From assembly GCA_027082975.1 (NCBI GenBank), contig JALWTH010000011.1, positions 1 through 32,002 on the forward strand: a DNA stretch of 32,002 nt. The letters are read 5' to 3'. This DNA is from Paracoccaceae bacterium (lineage in GTDB: Bacteria > Pseudomonadota > Alphaproteobacteria > Rhodobacterales > Rhodobacteraceae). Within the stretch, counting starts at the first letter, position 1; each line of letters starts with the position of its first letter. The translations under genes and the position numbers were made by a program. Under the pieces are notes generated by a model, which had not been told where the DNA came from, did not search any database, and saw only the letters and a list, made by a program, of their open reading frames with translations. This document shows positions 17,984 to 27,410 of this stretch, piece after piece.

Positions 17984-19096
17984 ATGAGCTTCGAGTTTGA
18001 AAACCACGACCTGATCAGCCCCGAAACGCTGACCACCATTTCCGACAAGGTGCGCCTTGAGCGCCGCCCGGCAACCCTGCCCGATGGCACCCCGGTCGAT
18101 GACCTCTACAATGCCTGGATCATCCTCGACAATCCGGCGCAGTACAATTCCTACACCACCGATATGGTCAAGGCGGTGATCCTGGCCTTTCGCGCCGCTT
18201 CCAACATGCGCGACGTGAATGCGGTGGTGTTTACCGCTGTCGGCGACAAGGCGTTCTGCACCGGCGGCAACACGAAGGAATATGCCGAATATTATGCGGG
18301 CCGCCCGCAGGAATACCGCCAGTACATGCGGCTTTTCAACGACATGGTGAGCAGCATTCTCACCTGCGACAAGCCGGTCGTCTGCCGCGTGAACGGCATG
18401 CGCATCGGCGGCGGGCAGGAGATCGGCATGGCCTGCGATTTCTCCATCGCCCAGGACATGGCCCGCTTTGGCCAGGCCGGCCCCAAACATGGCAGCGCGG
18501 CGATTGGCGGCTCTACCGATTTCCTGCCGGTGATGATCGGCTGCGAGCAGGCCTTTGTCTCGGGCGTGCTCTGCGAGCCGTTCAGCGCCCACAAGGCGCA
18601 GCGGCTCGGCATCCTCACCGACATCGTGCCTGGCCTGAAGGTGGATGGCGCATATATCGCCAACCCGCTGGTTGAGACCGAGATGAAGACCGACGCCTTC
18701 GGCCGGCTGCTGCATGGCGAATTCAAGACCGGCGAGGCCGCCGCCGAGGGCAAGGCGCTGGTGAAGCGGGGCGAGATCGACCTGAGCGCGCTGGATGCGA
18801 AAGTGAACGAGCTCACCGGCAAGCTGCTGCTCACCTTCCCCGATTGCACCACCAAGTCGGTGGAAGAGCTGCGCAAGCCCAAGCTCAATGCCTGGAACGC
18901 GAACAAGGAAAACAGCCGCGCCTGGCTCGCAAACAACATGATGACCGAGGCCAATATGGGCTTTCGCGCCTTCAATGAGGGTAACCGCGAGGTGGGGCGC
19001 GAGGTCGATTTCGTGGCGCTGCGCCAGGAGCTTGCGGCGGGGGCGAAATGGACCCCCGAATTCATCGACAGCTTCATGCCGGGGGTGCGCAAGTGA
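17984..19096 (+). CDS. oah: 6-oxocyclohex-1-ene-1-carbonyl-CoA hydrolase
   Basis: Crotonase-family 370 aa; YNAWIILDNPAQYNSYTTDMVKAVILAFR, AFCTGGNTKEYAEYYAGRPQEYRQYMRLFNDMVSSIL, GGQEIGMACDFSIAQDMARFGQAGPKHGSAAIGGSTDFLP. Confidence 0.95.
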   Translation: MSFEFENHDLISPETLTTISDKVRLERRPATLPDGTPVDDLYNAWIILDNPAQYNSYTTDMVKAVILAFRAASNMRDVNAVVFTAVGDKAFCTGGNTKEYAEYYAGRPQEYRQYMRLFNDMVSSILTCDKPVVCRVNGMRIGGGQEIGMACDFSIAQDMARFGQAGPKHGSAAIGGSTDFLPVMIGCEQAFVSGVLCEPFSAHKAQRLGILTDIVPGLKVDGAYIANPLVETEMKTDAFGRLLHGEFKTGEAAAEGKALVKRGEIDLSALDAKVNELTGKLLLTFPDCTTKSVEELRKPKLNAWNANKENSRAWLANNMMTEANMGFRAFNEGNREVGREVDFVALRQELAAGAKWTPEFIDSFMPGVRK

Positions 19097-19860
19097 GCGA
19101 TTGCCTGAGAACGACGACCGAGCTTGACGGCAAGCTGTTGCGCCTGACGCTGAACCGGCCCAAGGCGAATATCGTCGATGCCGGGATGATCGCCGCGCTC
19201 ACCCATGCCTTTGACAAGGCCGCCCATGACAGCGCCCTTGCCGCGGTGCTGCTGGATGCCGAGGGGCCGCATTTTTCCTTTGGCGCCTCGGTCGAAGAGC
19301 ACCTGCCCGAGCAATGCGAGGGGATGCTCGCGAGCCTGCACAAGCTGATCCGCATGATGCTGGCCTTTCCGCTGCCGGTGCTGGTGGCGGTGCGCGGCCA
19401 GTGCCTGGGCGGCGGGCTTGAGGTCGCCATGGCCGGGCACATGATATTCGCAGCGCCGGATGCGCAGCTGGGCCAGCCGGAGATGAAGCTCGGCGTTTTC
19501 GCGCCGGCCGCAAGCGTGCTCATGCCCGAGCGCATGGGCCAGCCGCTGGCGCAGGATCTGCTGCTCTCGGGCCGCTCCATGGTGGCCGGTGAGGCGCTGG
19601 AGGCAGGCCTCATCGACCACCTGACCGATACGCCGGAGGATGCCGCGCGCGCCTATGTGGAAAAGCACCTGGCGGTGAAGAGCACCTCTTCCCTGCGCCT
19701 TGCGGTGCGGGCAGCGCGCGAGCCCTTCCTTGCCAGGGTATTGCCGCGCATCGACGAGGTGGAGCGGCTCTATCTGGAGGAACTCATGCAAACCCGCGAC
19801 GCGGTGGAGGGGCTTGAAGCCTTCCTCGCCAAGCGCCCAGCCAAGTGGGAGAACAGATGA
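19093..19860 (+). CDS. dch: Cyclohexa-1,5-diene-1-carbonyl-CoA hydratase
   Basis: Crotonase family; HFSFGASVEEHLPEQCEGMLASLHKLIRMMLAFPLPVLVAVRGQCLGGGLEVAMAGH. GTG start in a GTGA overlap with oah. Confidence 0.92.
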   Translation: MSDCLRTTTELDGKLLRLTLNRPKANIVDAGMIAALTHAFDKAAHDSALAAVLLDAEGPHFSFGASVEEHLPEQCEGMLASLHKLIRMMLAFPLPVLVAVRGQCLGGGLEVAMAGHMIFAAPDAQLGQPEMKLGVFAPAASVLMPERMGQPLAQDLLLSGRSMVAGEALEAGLIDHLTDTPEDAARAYVEKHLAVKSTSSLRLAVRAAREPFLARVLPRIDEVERLYLEELMQTRDAVEGLEAFLAKRPAKWENR

Positions 19861-21032
19861 CCGGGAAAACCACAAAAGAAATCGTCGCCCGCGCCGAGGC
19901 GCTTTATGACGACCTCGATTTCACCGCCGCGCGCGCGTGGAAGGAGGCCGAGCCGGGCCGTCATGTGATCGGGCATCTGCCGATCTACGTGCCGCGCGAG
20001 CTGATCCATGCCGCCGGGATGCTGCCCTTGGGCATCATGGGCGGGGGCGACCGGCTCGAGGTGATCCATGGCGACGCCTATTATCAGAGCTACATCTGCC
20101 GCATCCCGCGCTCGACCATCGAGCTTGGCCTTTCCGGGCGGCTCGATTTCGTCTCGGGGATGCTGTTTCCCTCGATCTGCGACGTGATCCGCAACCTTTC
20201 CGGCATGTGGATGACGCTGTTTCCCGATGTTTATGTCAAGTATTTCGACACCCCCCAGACCTTCGAAGACGAGATCGGCGGGCAGTTCTACATCGGCGAG
20301 ATGCGCGAGCTTCTGGAGGGGCTCGAGCGGATCGCGGGCCGCAAGGTGACCGATGACGACATTAACGCCTCGATCGCCGTCTACAACGAGAACCGCGCGC
20401 TTCTGCGCGAGCTTTACGCCCTGCGCGCCGAACTGCCCTGGCAGGCGCCCGCCTCCGAAGCCTATCTGGTGGCCCGCGCGGGCCTGGTGCTGCCGGTGGA
20501 GGAGCACAACGCGATGCTGCGCGACTATATCGACGCGGCGCGCGCCACCAGACGCCCGATCAAGGACAACGCCAAGGTGATCCTCACCGGCATGTTCTGC
20601 GAACAGCCGCCGCTCAACCTGATCAAGTCGCTGGAGCTTGCCGGCTGCTATGTGGTGGACGACGATTTCATGCTGGTCGCCCGCTGGCTGACCGAGGAAG
20701 TCCCCACCGATGGCGACCCGCTTGAAGCGCTCAGCCACGCCTTCCTGCATCACTCCATGTCCACCGCTGCCAAATACGAGCCGGACGAGGCGGAGAAGGG
20801 CAAGTTCCTGATCCGGGCCATGGAGCGCACCGGGGCCGAGGGGGTGATCTTCGCTTCCACCTCCTTCTGCGACCCGGCGCTGCTCGACCGCCCCATGCTC
20901 CAGCATGTGCTGGACGAGGCAAACATCCCCTACATCGCCTTCAAATACGCCGAGAACAGCGGCCAGATGCAGCCCATCCGCGAGCAGGCGGGCACCTTCG
21001 TCGATTCAATCAAACTGTGGAGCGCGGCATGA
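19857..21032 (+). CDS. bcrC: Benzoyl-CoA reductase subunit C (class I, ATP-dependent)
   Basis: HGD-D-type fold: HVIGHLPIYVPRELIHAAGMLPLGIMGGG, YQSYICRIPRSTIELGLSGRLDFVSGMLFPSICDVIRNLSGMW; ATGA overlap with dch. Confidence 0.95.
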   Translation: MTGKTTKEIVARAEALYDDLDFTAARAWKEAEPGRHVIGHLPIYVPRELIHAAGMLPLGIMGGGDRLEVIHGDAYYQSYICRIPRSTIELGLSGRLDFVSGMLFPSICDVIRNLSGMWMTLFPDVYVKYFDTPQTFEDEIGGQFYIGEMRELLEGLERIAGRKVTDDDINASIAVYNENRALLRELYALRAELPWQAPASEAYLVARAGLVLPVEEHNAMLRDYIDAARATRRPIKDNAKVILTGMFCEQPPLNLIKSLELAGCYVVDDDFMLVARWLTEEVPTDGDPLEALSHAFLHHSMSTAAKYEPDEAEKGKFLIRAMERTGAEGVIFASTSFCDPALLDRPMLQHVLDEANIPYIAFKYAENSGQMQPIREQAGTFVDSIKLWSAA

Positions 21033-22336
21033 AACCTACCATCGTGAAAGCCCGGCCCGATGACGTCCAGAAGGACGCCTCGATGATCCTGCAAAAAGAG
21101 ATGATGGCGCGCCATTACGACCGTCTCTGCGATGCGCCGATGACCGGGGAAAAGGTCGCCTCGACCTTCGTGCCGGGCAACCTCAACGAACTGATCATGT
21201 GCTTCGATCTCGTCAACAACCTGCCCGAGGTCAACGCGATCCAGTCCGGCCTGCGCAAGAAGTCCGGCCAGTACATCATGGAGGCGGAGCGCTCCGGCCA
21301 TTCCGAGGATGTCTGCACCTATGTGAAATCCGACATCGGCATGATGATGAAGGGCAATATCGGCCCCAATGGCCGCGAACTGCCCAAACCCGACGTGCTG
21401 CTTTTGAGCTATACGGGCTGTTTCACCTTCCTCAAGTGGTTCGAGCTCTTGCGCGAGCAGTACAAATGCCCGACCATCTTCTTGCAGACCCCTTACATGG
21501 CCGACGGCAAGATCACGCCCAACATGATCCAGTACATGGTCAGGCAGCTGAAGGAAGACGTGATCCCGACGCTGGAGGAGGTCTCGGGCGTCAAGTTCGA
21601 CATCGACCGCCTGCGCGAATACCTGAAGAAATCCGCCCAGGCCGAGGATGATCTGGTGGCGGTGCTGCAAAGCGCGAAGCACAAGCCCAGCCCGATCGAC
21701 GCCTATTTCGGCGGCATCTACTATATCGGCCCGATCTTCGGCGCCTTTCGCGGCACGGATGACGCGATCGAATACTACAAGTTCCTGCGCCGCGAGGTGG
21801 AAGAGCGCATCGCCAAGGGGCTCGGCCCGATCACGCCCGACGGCACCATGGAGGGCGAGAAATACCGCCTCGTGGTCGAAGGCCCGCCCAATTACACCTC
21901 CTTCCGCCAGTTCTGGAAGATGTTCTACGAAGAGGGCGCGACCGTGGTCGCCTCGTCCTATACCAAGGTCGGCGGCACCTATGATTTCGGCTTCCGCCAC
22001 GACCCGGACCGCCCGCTTGAGAGCCTCGCCGAATATTGCCTGAACGTCTACACCAACCGCAGCTTGCCCATGCGCATCGACATGCTGGTGAATTACATCA
22101 ACGAATACGAGGCCGACGGGCTGCTGATCAACTCGATCAAGTCCTGCAACTCGTTCTCGGCAGGCCAGCTTCTGATCATGCGCGAGGTGGAAAAGCGCAC
22201 CGGCAAGCCCGCGGCCTTCATCGAGACCGATCTGGTGGACCCGCGCTATTTCTCGGCGGCCAATGTCAAGAACCGGCTGGAGAGCTACTTCCAGATGGTC
22301 GAGCAGAAACGTTCGGGGAAAGGAGCGGCGGCATGA
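21029..22336 (+). CDS. bcrB: Benzoyl-CoA reductase subunit B
   Basis: [55 protein letters not shown]; second HGD-D-like subunit, ATGA-coupled. Confidence 0.95.
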   Translation: MKPTIVKARPDDVQKDASMILQKEMMARHYDRLCDAPMTGEKVASTFVPGNLNELIMCFDLVNNLPEVNAIQSGLRKKSGQYIMEAERSGHSEDVCTYVKSDIGMMMKGNIGPNGRELPKPDVLLLSYTGCFTFLKWFELLREQYKCPTIFLQTPYMADGKITPNMIQYMVRQLKEDVIPTLEEVSGVKFDIDRLREYLKKSAQAEDDLVAVLQSAKHKPSPIDAYFGGIYYIGPIFGAFRGTDDAIEYYKFLRREVEERIAKGLGPITPDGTMEGEKYRLVVEGPPNYTSFRQFWKMFYEEGATVVASSYTKVGGTYDFGFRHDPDRPLESLAEYCLNVYTNRSLPMRIDMLVNYINEYEADGLLINSIKSCNSFSAGQLLIMREVEKRTGKPAAFIETDLVDPRYFSAANVKNRLESYFQMVEQKRSGKGAAA

Positions 22337-23667
22337 GCGCGATGAAGACCTTTGTCGGCATTGACCTGGGCTCCACCACCACCAAGGCGGTGTTGCTCGA
22401 CGAGGAGGGCCAGGTTCTGGGGCGCGGCATCACCAATTCGCGCTCCAATTACGACACCGCCTGCCGGGTGGCCCAGCAGGAGGCGCTGGTGGATGCGCGC
22501 TTCACCCTGTTTCGCCGCCAGTTCGGCTCCGACCAGGCGCTGAGCGCCGAGGCCGAGGCCTTTCTCGACGCGCTGGAGCAGAATTTCCGCCTCGAGCAGT
22601 TTCTCGAGCAGCTTGCCGACCTCGAAGAGACCTGCACCCGTCTGGTGCAGGGCGAGCGTTTTGCAAAGACGGGCGACGGGCTCAAGGCGGCGCTGGCCGA
22701 GATATTCAGCCGCCTGCGCGCCGAGGCCCCGGCGCTCTACGGCCCCAATTCCACCCGCAAGTCGGACTTCTTCCGCGACATTGCCGGCTCGCGCTACATC
22801 AACCTCGCCGAAGAGGTTGCGCGCGAAATGGGCGTCGCCAATGACGCGCTGATCAACCTCTACGACAAGTCGATCATCGCGGTGGAAAACCGCCCGCCCT
22901 CGGGCTCGCTCGACGAAAAGTTCCAGAAGGCGCTGAAGCGGGTCACGTCCTCCGGCGAGGGGGTGACCGCCGATCTGGCGCAAAAGGCGGAGAACGCGCT
23001 CGGCGTCGCGCTTGAGGAGACATACCTGGTCGGCACCGGCTACGGGCGCGTCACCCTGCCCTTTTCCAAGGAACATATCCGCTCCGAGATCCTCTGCCAC
23101 GGGCTCGGCGCGCACATGATGTATCCCAAGACCCGCACCGTGCTCGACATCGGCGGGCAGGATACCAAGGGCATTCAGGTGGATGAAAACGGCATCGTCG
23201 AGAATTTCCAGATGAACGACCGCTGCGCCGCCGGCTGCGGCCGCTATCTGGGCTATATCGCCGACGAGATGAACATGGGCCTGCACGAGCTCGGGCCGCT
23301 GGCGATGAAGTCCTCCAAGCCCGCGCGGATCAACTCGACCTGCACCGTCTTTGCCGGCGCCGAGCTGCGCGACCGGCTGGCCTTGGGCGAGAAGCGCGAG
23401 GATATCCTCGCCGGCCTGCACCGCGCCATCATCCTGCGCGCCATCTCGATCCTGTCGCGCTCCGGCGGCGTGCAGGACCAGATGACCTTTACCGGCGGGG
23501 TGGCCAAGAACGAGGCCGCCGTGCGCGAACTCAAGAAGCTGATCCGCGAAAATTACGGCGACGTGACCATCAATATCGACCCGGATTCGATCTATACCGG
23601 CTCGCTCGGAGCGGCGGAATTTGCCCGCCGCGCCGCCGAGGGCCGCATGGAAGGAGTAGAGGCATGA
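22333..23667 (+). CDS. bcrA: Benzoyl-CoA reductase subunit A (BadF/BadG/BcrA/BcrD ATPase family)
   Basis: [71 protein letters not shown]. Confidence 0.95.
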   Translation: MSAMKTFVGIDLGSTTTKAVLLDEEGQVLGRGITNSRSNYDTACRVAQQEALVDARFTLFRRQFGSDQALSAEAEAFLDALEQNFRLEQFLEQLADLEETCTRLVQGERFAKTGDGLKAALAEIFSRLRAEAPALYGPNSTRKSDFFRDIAGSRYINLAEEVAREMGVANDALINLYDKSIIAVENRPPSGSLDEKFQKALKRVTSSGEGVTADLAQKAENALGVALEETYLVGTGYGRVTLPFSKEHIRSEILCHGLGAHMMYPKTRTVLDIGGQDTKGIQVDENGIVENFQMNDRCAAGCGRYLGYIADEMNMGLHELGPLAMKSSKPARINSTCTVFAGAELRDRLALGEKREDILAGLHRAIILRAISILSRSGGVQDQMTFTGGVAKNEAAVRELKKLIRENYGDVTINIDPDSIYTGSLGAAEFARRAAEGRMEGVEA

Positions 23668-24509
23668 CACTGGCAGCAGGCATTGATCTGGGGACCGGCG
23701 CGGTCAAGGCAGCGATCTTTCGGGTCGAGAACGGCCGCGAAGAATGGCTCTCCAGGGCCACCCTGCGCATCCGCTCGCGCGACCCGATGCAGCTTTCGCG
23801 CGAGGCCTTTGACCAGGTGCTGGAGGATGCGGGGCTTTCCGAGGGCGACATCGACTATATCGCCACCACCGGCGAGGGCGAGAGCCTCGAATGGCATACC
23901 GGCCATTTCTACTCCATGACCAGCCACGCCCGCGGCGCGCGCTACCTCGAGCCGCGCGCCGGCGCCATCCTCGATTGCGGCGCCCTGCATGGCCGGGCGA
24001 TGATCATGGATGAAAGAGGCAAGGTCACCAATTACAAGATGACCAGCCAATGCGCATCCGGCTCCGGCCAGTTCCTCGAAAACATCGCCCGCTATCTCGG
24101 CATCGCCCAGGACGAGATCGGCGCGCTTTCGATGCAGGCCGACGACCCGGAGGAAGTCAGCTCGATCTGCGCCGTTCTGGCCGAGACCGACGTGATCAAC
24201 ATGGTCAGCCGCGGCATCACCGCGCCCAATATCCTCAAGGGTATCCACCTCTCCATGGCCGGCCGCCTCGCCCGCCTGCTCAAGGCGATCGGCGTCAGGA
24301 ACGACGTGGTGATGATGACCGGCGGGCTGGCGACCGACGAGGGTCTGTGCGAAGCCCTGCGCGAGAAGCTCGCAGCGCTCAGGGGAGTCGATGCCAAAGT
24401 GGTAAACCACCCCGACAGCATCTATGCCGGCGCCATCGGCGCGGCCCTCTGGGGGGCGTTCCGGTTTGACAAGCTGGCCGCCACCGGACAAGTCTTGAAA
24501 GCATCCTGA
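23664..24509 (+). CDS. bcrD: Benzoyl-CoA reductase subunit D (BadF/BadG/BcrA/BcrD ATPase family)
   Basis: [73 protein letters not shown]. Confidence 0.95.
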   Translation: MTLAAGIDLGTGAVKAAIFRVENGREEWLSRATLRIRSRDPMQLSREAFDQVLEDAGLSEGDIDYIATTGEGESLEWHTGHFYSMTSHARGARYLEPRAGAILDCGALHGRAMIMDERGKVTNYKMTSQCASGSGQFLENIARYLGIAQDEIGALSMQADDPEEVSSICAVLAETDVINMVSRGITAPNILKGIHLSMAGRLARLLKAIGVRNDVVMMTGGLATDEGLCEALREKLAALRGVDAKVVNHPDSIYAGAIGAALWGAFRFDKLAATGQVLKAS

Positions 24510-24522
24510 AGGAGAAGCAACC

Positions 24523-24765
24523 ATGGCCCTGATGATCGTCGATCCCTGCACCGCCTGCGATGCCTGCGAGCCGGTCTGCCCGAACGAGGCGATCAGCCCG
24601 GGCGATCCCTACTACGTGATCGACCCGATGAAATGCACCGAATGCGTCGGCGCCGAGGACGAGCCGCAATGCCAGCTTGTCTGCCCCGAGGAGTGCATCG
24701 TGCCGAACCCGGACTGGGAAGAGACCAAAGAAGAACTCCAGGCCAAATACGACGCGATGCAGTAA
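24523..24765 (+). CDS. fdx: 2[4Fe-4S] ferredoxin (putative electron donor to BCR)
   Basis: CTACDACEPVCPNEAI and CTECVGAEDEPQCQLVCPEECI with loop insertion and C-terminal helix, as in the ferredoxin encoded with Thauera-type bcr genes. Confidence 0.9.
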   Translation: MALMIVDPCTACDACEPVCPNEAISPGDPYYVIDPMKCTECVGAEDEPQCQLVCPEECIVPNPDWEETKEELQAKYDAMQ

Positions 24766-24793
24766 GCGCGCCTCCAGCGCCCGGCTCTGTGCC

Positions 24794-25765
24794 TTATTTC
24801 AGCCCGCGCACCAGCACCAGCCGCTGTGCGGGCGTGAAACCCATCGCCCCCAGATAGGTGATCAGGGCGGTATCGTCCCAGTCGATCTCGGTGCGAATGG
24901 TCTCGACGCGCAGCGTGGCGAGATTGGCGATCAGCTGCGCCATCAGCGCCCGCCCCACGCCCTGGCCCCGATAGCCCGGATCGACCCCGAGCGTGTCCAT
25001 CTCGGCTTCGGTGCCGGTATGGCCGAACTCGCCGAAATCCACCCGCGCCATGATGAAGCCGACCGGGTAGCCCTCCATCTCGGCCACCAGCGATACCCGC
25101 ACGCCGCTTTCATGCAGCGTGTCATGCATCTTGCGGCTGAGATAATCGCTGCGGTCGGTGCCGGTATTTTCGCGATCAATGGCGATGATCTTGCCAAGGT
25201 CGCCTTCCCGCATCGAGCGCACCAGCACCCGTTCGCGCGACAGCGCATCCGCCGCATCGCCCTCGGGCGAAGAGTAATCTGGCTCCGCATCCCACTGATC
25301 CTCGCGCTCGCCCTCCAACTCCTGGGCCATCAGCTCGGTGGTGCGGGTCAGGACCAGCCGCGGGGCGAGGGCAAAGCCGGCCCTGGCGAGAAAGCCCGCC
25401 ATCGGGCTGCCCCACTCGATCTGGCTCGAAAGCGTCGCCACCCCCTTGCCCGCAAGCACTCGCGCCACATCATCCAGCAGCGCCTGCCCGTAGCCCTTGT
25501 GCCCATGGGCCGGGTCCACCCCGATCGCATCCAGCGCCGCGCTGGCGCCGGGCTTGCCGAATTCACCGCTTACCAGCTTGGCAAAGGCAAAGCCCACCAG
25601 CGCGCCCCCTTCCTCGAGCCCCGAATAGACGAAATCCTTCGGCCGGCTGGTTGCCGCCGCCAGGCGCTTTTCGAAATATCCGCGCCGGGAGATACCCGTC
25701 GCCGCCTGGTCCATGGCGATGACGGCTTCCAGGTCGTTAGCGTTCAAGGGTCTGATATTGTGCAT
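24794..25765 (-). CDS. Tandem GNAT-domain N-acetyltransferase
   Basis: Two homologous halves (IRPLNANDLEAVIAMDQAATG..YFEKRL...ALDAIGVDPAHGHKGYGQAL and VRSMREGDLGKIIAIDRENTG..YLSRKM...EMDTLGVDPGYRGQGVGRAL). Start set at MHNIRPL. Confidence 0.88.
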   Translation of the reverse strand: MHNIRPLNANDLEAVIAMDQAATGISRRGYFEKRLAAATSRPKDFVYSGLEEGGALVGFAFAKLVSGEFGKPGASAALDAIGVDPAHGHKGYGQALLDDVARVLAGKGVATLSSQIEWGSPMAGFLARAGFALAPRLVLTRTTELMAQELEGEREDQWDAEPDYSSPEGDAADALSRERVLVRSMREGDLGKIIAIDRENTGTDRSDYLSRKMHDTLHESGVRVSLVAEMEGYPVGFIMARVDFGEFGHTGTEAEMDTLGVDPGYRGQGVGRALMAQLIANLATLRVETIRTEIDWDDTALITYLGAMGFTPAQRLVLVRGLK

Positions 25766-25772
25766 GATTTCC

Positions 25773-26273
25773 TCAGTGGGTGCTGGCATAGAGAGTGGAA
25801 AGGGCCATGTCCTCGTCATCGTCCAGCAGATCGTCGAGCGCCGGCAGCAGCGCCATTTCTTCTTTCTGGATATGCATCAGCATCCGCTCGATCAGCTCCC
25901 CGGCCAGAGCGCGAAACTGCCCCCAGCTCTGCGCGCTGAACCCCTCTCCCAGCGCCGCGCGGGCCATCTCCGCCACCTGCCGGCCCAGCGGCAGGAGCGC
26001 CGCATGCTCGCCCCGCAGATGTTCGCCGATCGCCACGTCGCCCATTTCCTCGAGCCGGGTGAAAAGCTCGTTTTCCTCAAAGGCAAAGTGGCCGTCGATC
26101 TCTTCCTGAATGGTGCCGGACGCGGCTTCGAGCACCTTCTGAACCTGCGCATCGGTCACATCCGGCGCCTTCCTGCGGGCGCGAGCGAGCAGGTCATCCA
26201 GCCCCTCGATCACCTCGATCGTGGCCCGATGATCCTCGTGCAACAGCTGCGCGGTACGGCGTGAAAACATCAT
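25773..26273 (-). CDS. Hemerythrin-domain protein
   Basis: LLHEDHRATIEV, DGHFAFEENELFTRLEE, LRGEHAALLPLG, RMLMHIQKEEMALLPALD His/Glu ligand pattern. Start set at MMFSRRTAQ; the upstream ORF extension runs through the operator-like motif. Confidence 0.88.
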   Translation of the reverse strand: MMFSRRTAQLLHEDHRATIEVIEGLDDLLARARRKAPDVTDAQVQKVLEAASGTIQEEIDGHFAFEENELFTRLEEMGDVAIGEHLRGEHAALLPLGRQVAEMARAALGEGFSAQSWGQFRALAGELIERMLMHIQKEEMALLPALDDLLDDDEDMALSTLYASTH

Positions 26274-26298
26274 GTCGCGGTCCCTTTTCTCAAAACAA

Positions 26299-26311
26299 GT
26301 ATTATAATACC
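26299..26311. promoter_or_regulatory. Operator-like motif GTATTATAATACC upstream of the hemerythrin/GNAT genes
   Basis: Contains a perfect 12-bp palindrome GTATTATAATAC and an embedded TATAAT; third half-site AATACC follows. About 26 bp from the hemerythrin start. Confidence 0.65.
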
Positions 26312-26331
26312 AAAATACCGAAATCAAGCCA

Positions 26332-26390
26332 CCTTTCATCTTTCGCCAAATACTCCCGCCGGAGGCACCGATTTTTCGAGAGAAAAATCG
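26332..26390 (-). terminator. Hairpin plus conserved trailer, copy 2 (downstream of the Rrf2 gene)
   Basis: Minus strand: CGATTTTTCTCTCGAAAAATCG stem, then GTGCCTCCGGCGGGAGTATTTGGCGAAAGATGAAAGG; inverted copy of 14153-14209. Confidence 0.65.
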
Positions 26391-26430
26391 CCCGGCGCCA
26401 GGGCGCAGGCCCGGCGAAAACCCTGCCAGA

Positions 26431-26868
26431 TTACTTCGCTGCCACCTCGGCGCGGCGCTCCTGTGCCTTCTTGCGCTTCTCGATCTGCATCAGCATGGTA
26501 GCGAGCGTGATCGAGCCATAGGTGGCATTGGCGATGTCGTTGATTTCCTTGGTCACGTCAAAGAGCGCCCATTCCTCCGGGTTCGCCTGTGACGGGTCGG
26601 CGAGGCGGCACTTCACCTCGGTCTCCTCGAACAGGCTGATGATGTCATGGAGCGTCACCCGCCGCGCATTGCCGGTAAAGGAATATCCCCCGCCCACACC
26701 GCGCACCGACTGCACCAGCCCCGCGCGCCCCAGCGTCAGCAGGACCTTGGCCAGGTGATGCGCCGAGACGCGGTATTTCTCGCCGATTTCGGCAGTCGAG
26801 ATCGGCCGGTCCGGGTTGGCGGCCAGCTCGATCAGGGCGAGGATGGCGAGGCGGCTGGATTTTTGCAA
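26431..26868 (-). CDS. Rrf2-family transcriptional regulator (BadM-like)
   Basis: ALIELAANPDRPISTAEIGEKYRVSAHHLAKVLLTLGRAGLVQSVRGVGGGYSF wHTH signature of Rrf2; located between the bcr and hcr gene sets. Confidence 0.85.
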   Translation of the reverse strand: MQKSSRLAILALIELAANPDRPISTAEIGEKYRVSAHHLAKVLLTLGRAGLVQSVRGVGGGYSFTGNARRVTLHDIISLFEETEVKCRLADPSQANPEEWALFDVTKEINDIANATYGSITLATMLMQIEKRKKAQERRAEVAAK

Positions 26869-26888
26869 AGCGTACTCCTTGCAGGCGG

Positions 26889-27341
26889 TTACGGGGCGTC
26901 GTCCAGGTCGAGCTCCAGCTGGATATAGGGGCCGGCGACCATGCCTTCGGAGCGGAAGAAGGACATCAGCAGCCGGTCGTCGCGGCGCACCATGTTGCGC
27001 ACCTTGCTGACCCCGGCAGCGCGGAAGCGCGCGCAGATCTCGCGAAACAGGGCCTCGCCGATATGCTGTTCGCGCCGCTCCGGGTCCACCGAGACGGCAA
27101 AGACCCAGCCGCAGGGCTCGGAGCCGAATTCCCAGCCGCGCACCTCGCCGGCGATCAGCCCGGCCAGCTCACCGCCGCTGTCGGCCAGCAGAAAGAACCG
27201 CTTGTCCTGGCGTCGTGTGCCGAATCGCTCGAAGATATCGGCCCAGTAATCCGGCTTGGCCTTCCCGGTCACCCGCGCATCCAGCGCGACCACGGCAGCG
27301 AGGTCATCCTCCGTGGCCCGGCGGATTTCCGGTGCATCCAT
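26889..27341 (-). CDS. Single-domain GNAT N-acetyltransferase
   Basis: IRRATEDDLAAVVALDARVTGKAKPDYWADIFERF...GWVFAVSVDPERREQHIGEALFREICARF...; resembles both halves of the 24794-25765 protein. Confidence 0.8.
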   Translation of the reverse strand: MDAPEIRRATEDDLAAVVALDARVTGKAKPDYWADIFERFGTRRQDKRFFLLADSGGELAGLIAGEVRGWEFGSEPCGWVFAVSVDPERREQHIGEALFREICARFRAAGVSKVRNMVRRDDRLLMSFFRSEGMVAGPYIQLELDLDDAP

Positions 27342-27410
27342 CCGTGAGCCCCGATCTGTTTTCTGCGGTGGCTGGCCCATGAAAAGCCTGTACCCTTTCC
27401 GGTTTTTTCA

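Noticed and set aside
26274-26339. N-terminal extension of the hemerythrin ORF to 26339
   Set aside because: The extension is encoded by the AT-rich operator/promoter sequence (FWYYNTCF); start at 26273 or 26270 is more plausible.
26299-26390. CRISPR-like or attachment-site repeat cluster in the AT-rich gap
   Set aside because: Only one operator palindrome and one terminator hairpin; no regularly spaced repeats, no integrase or cas genes.
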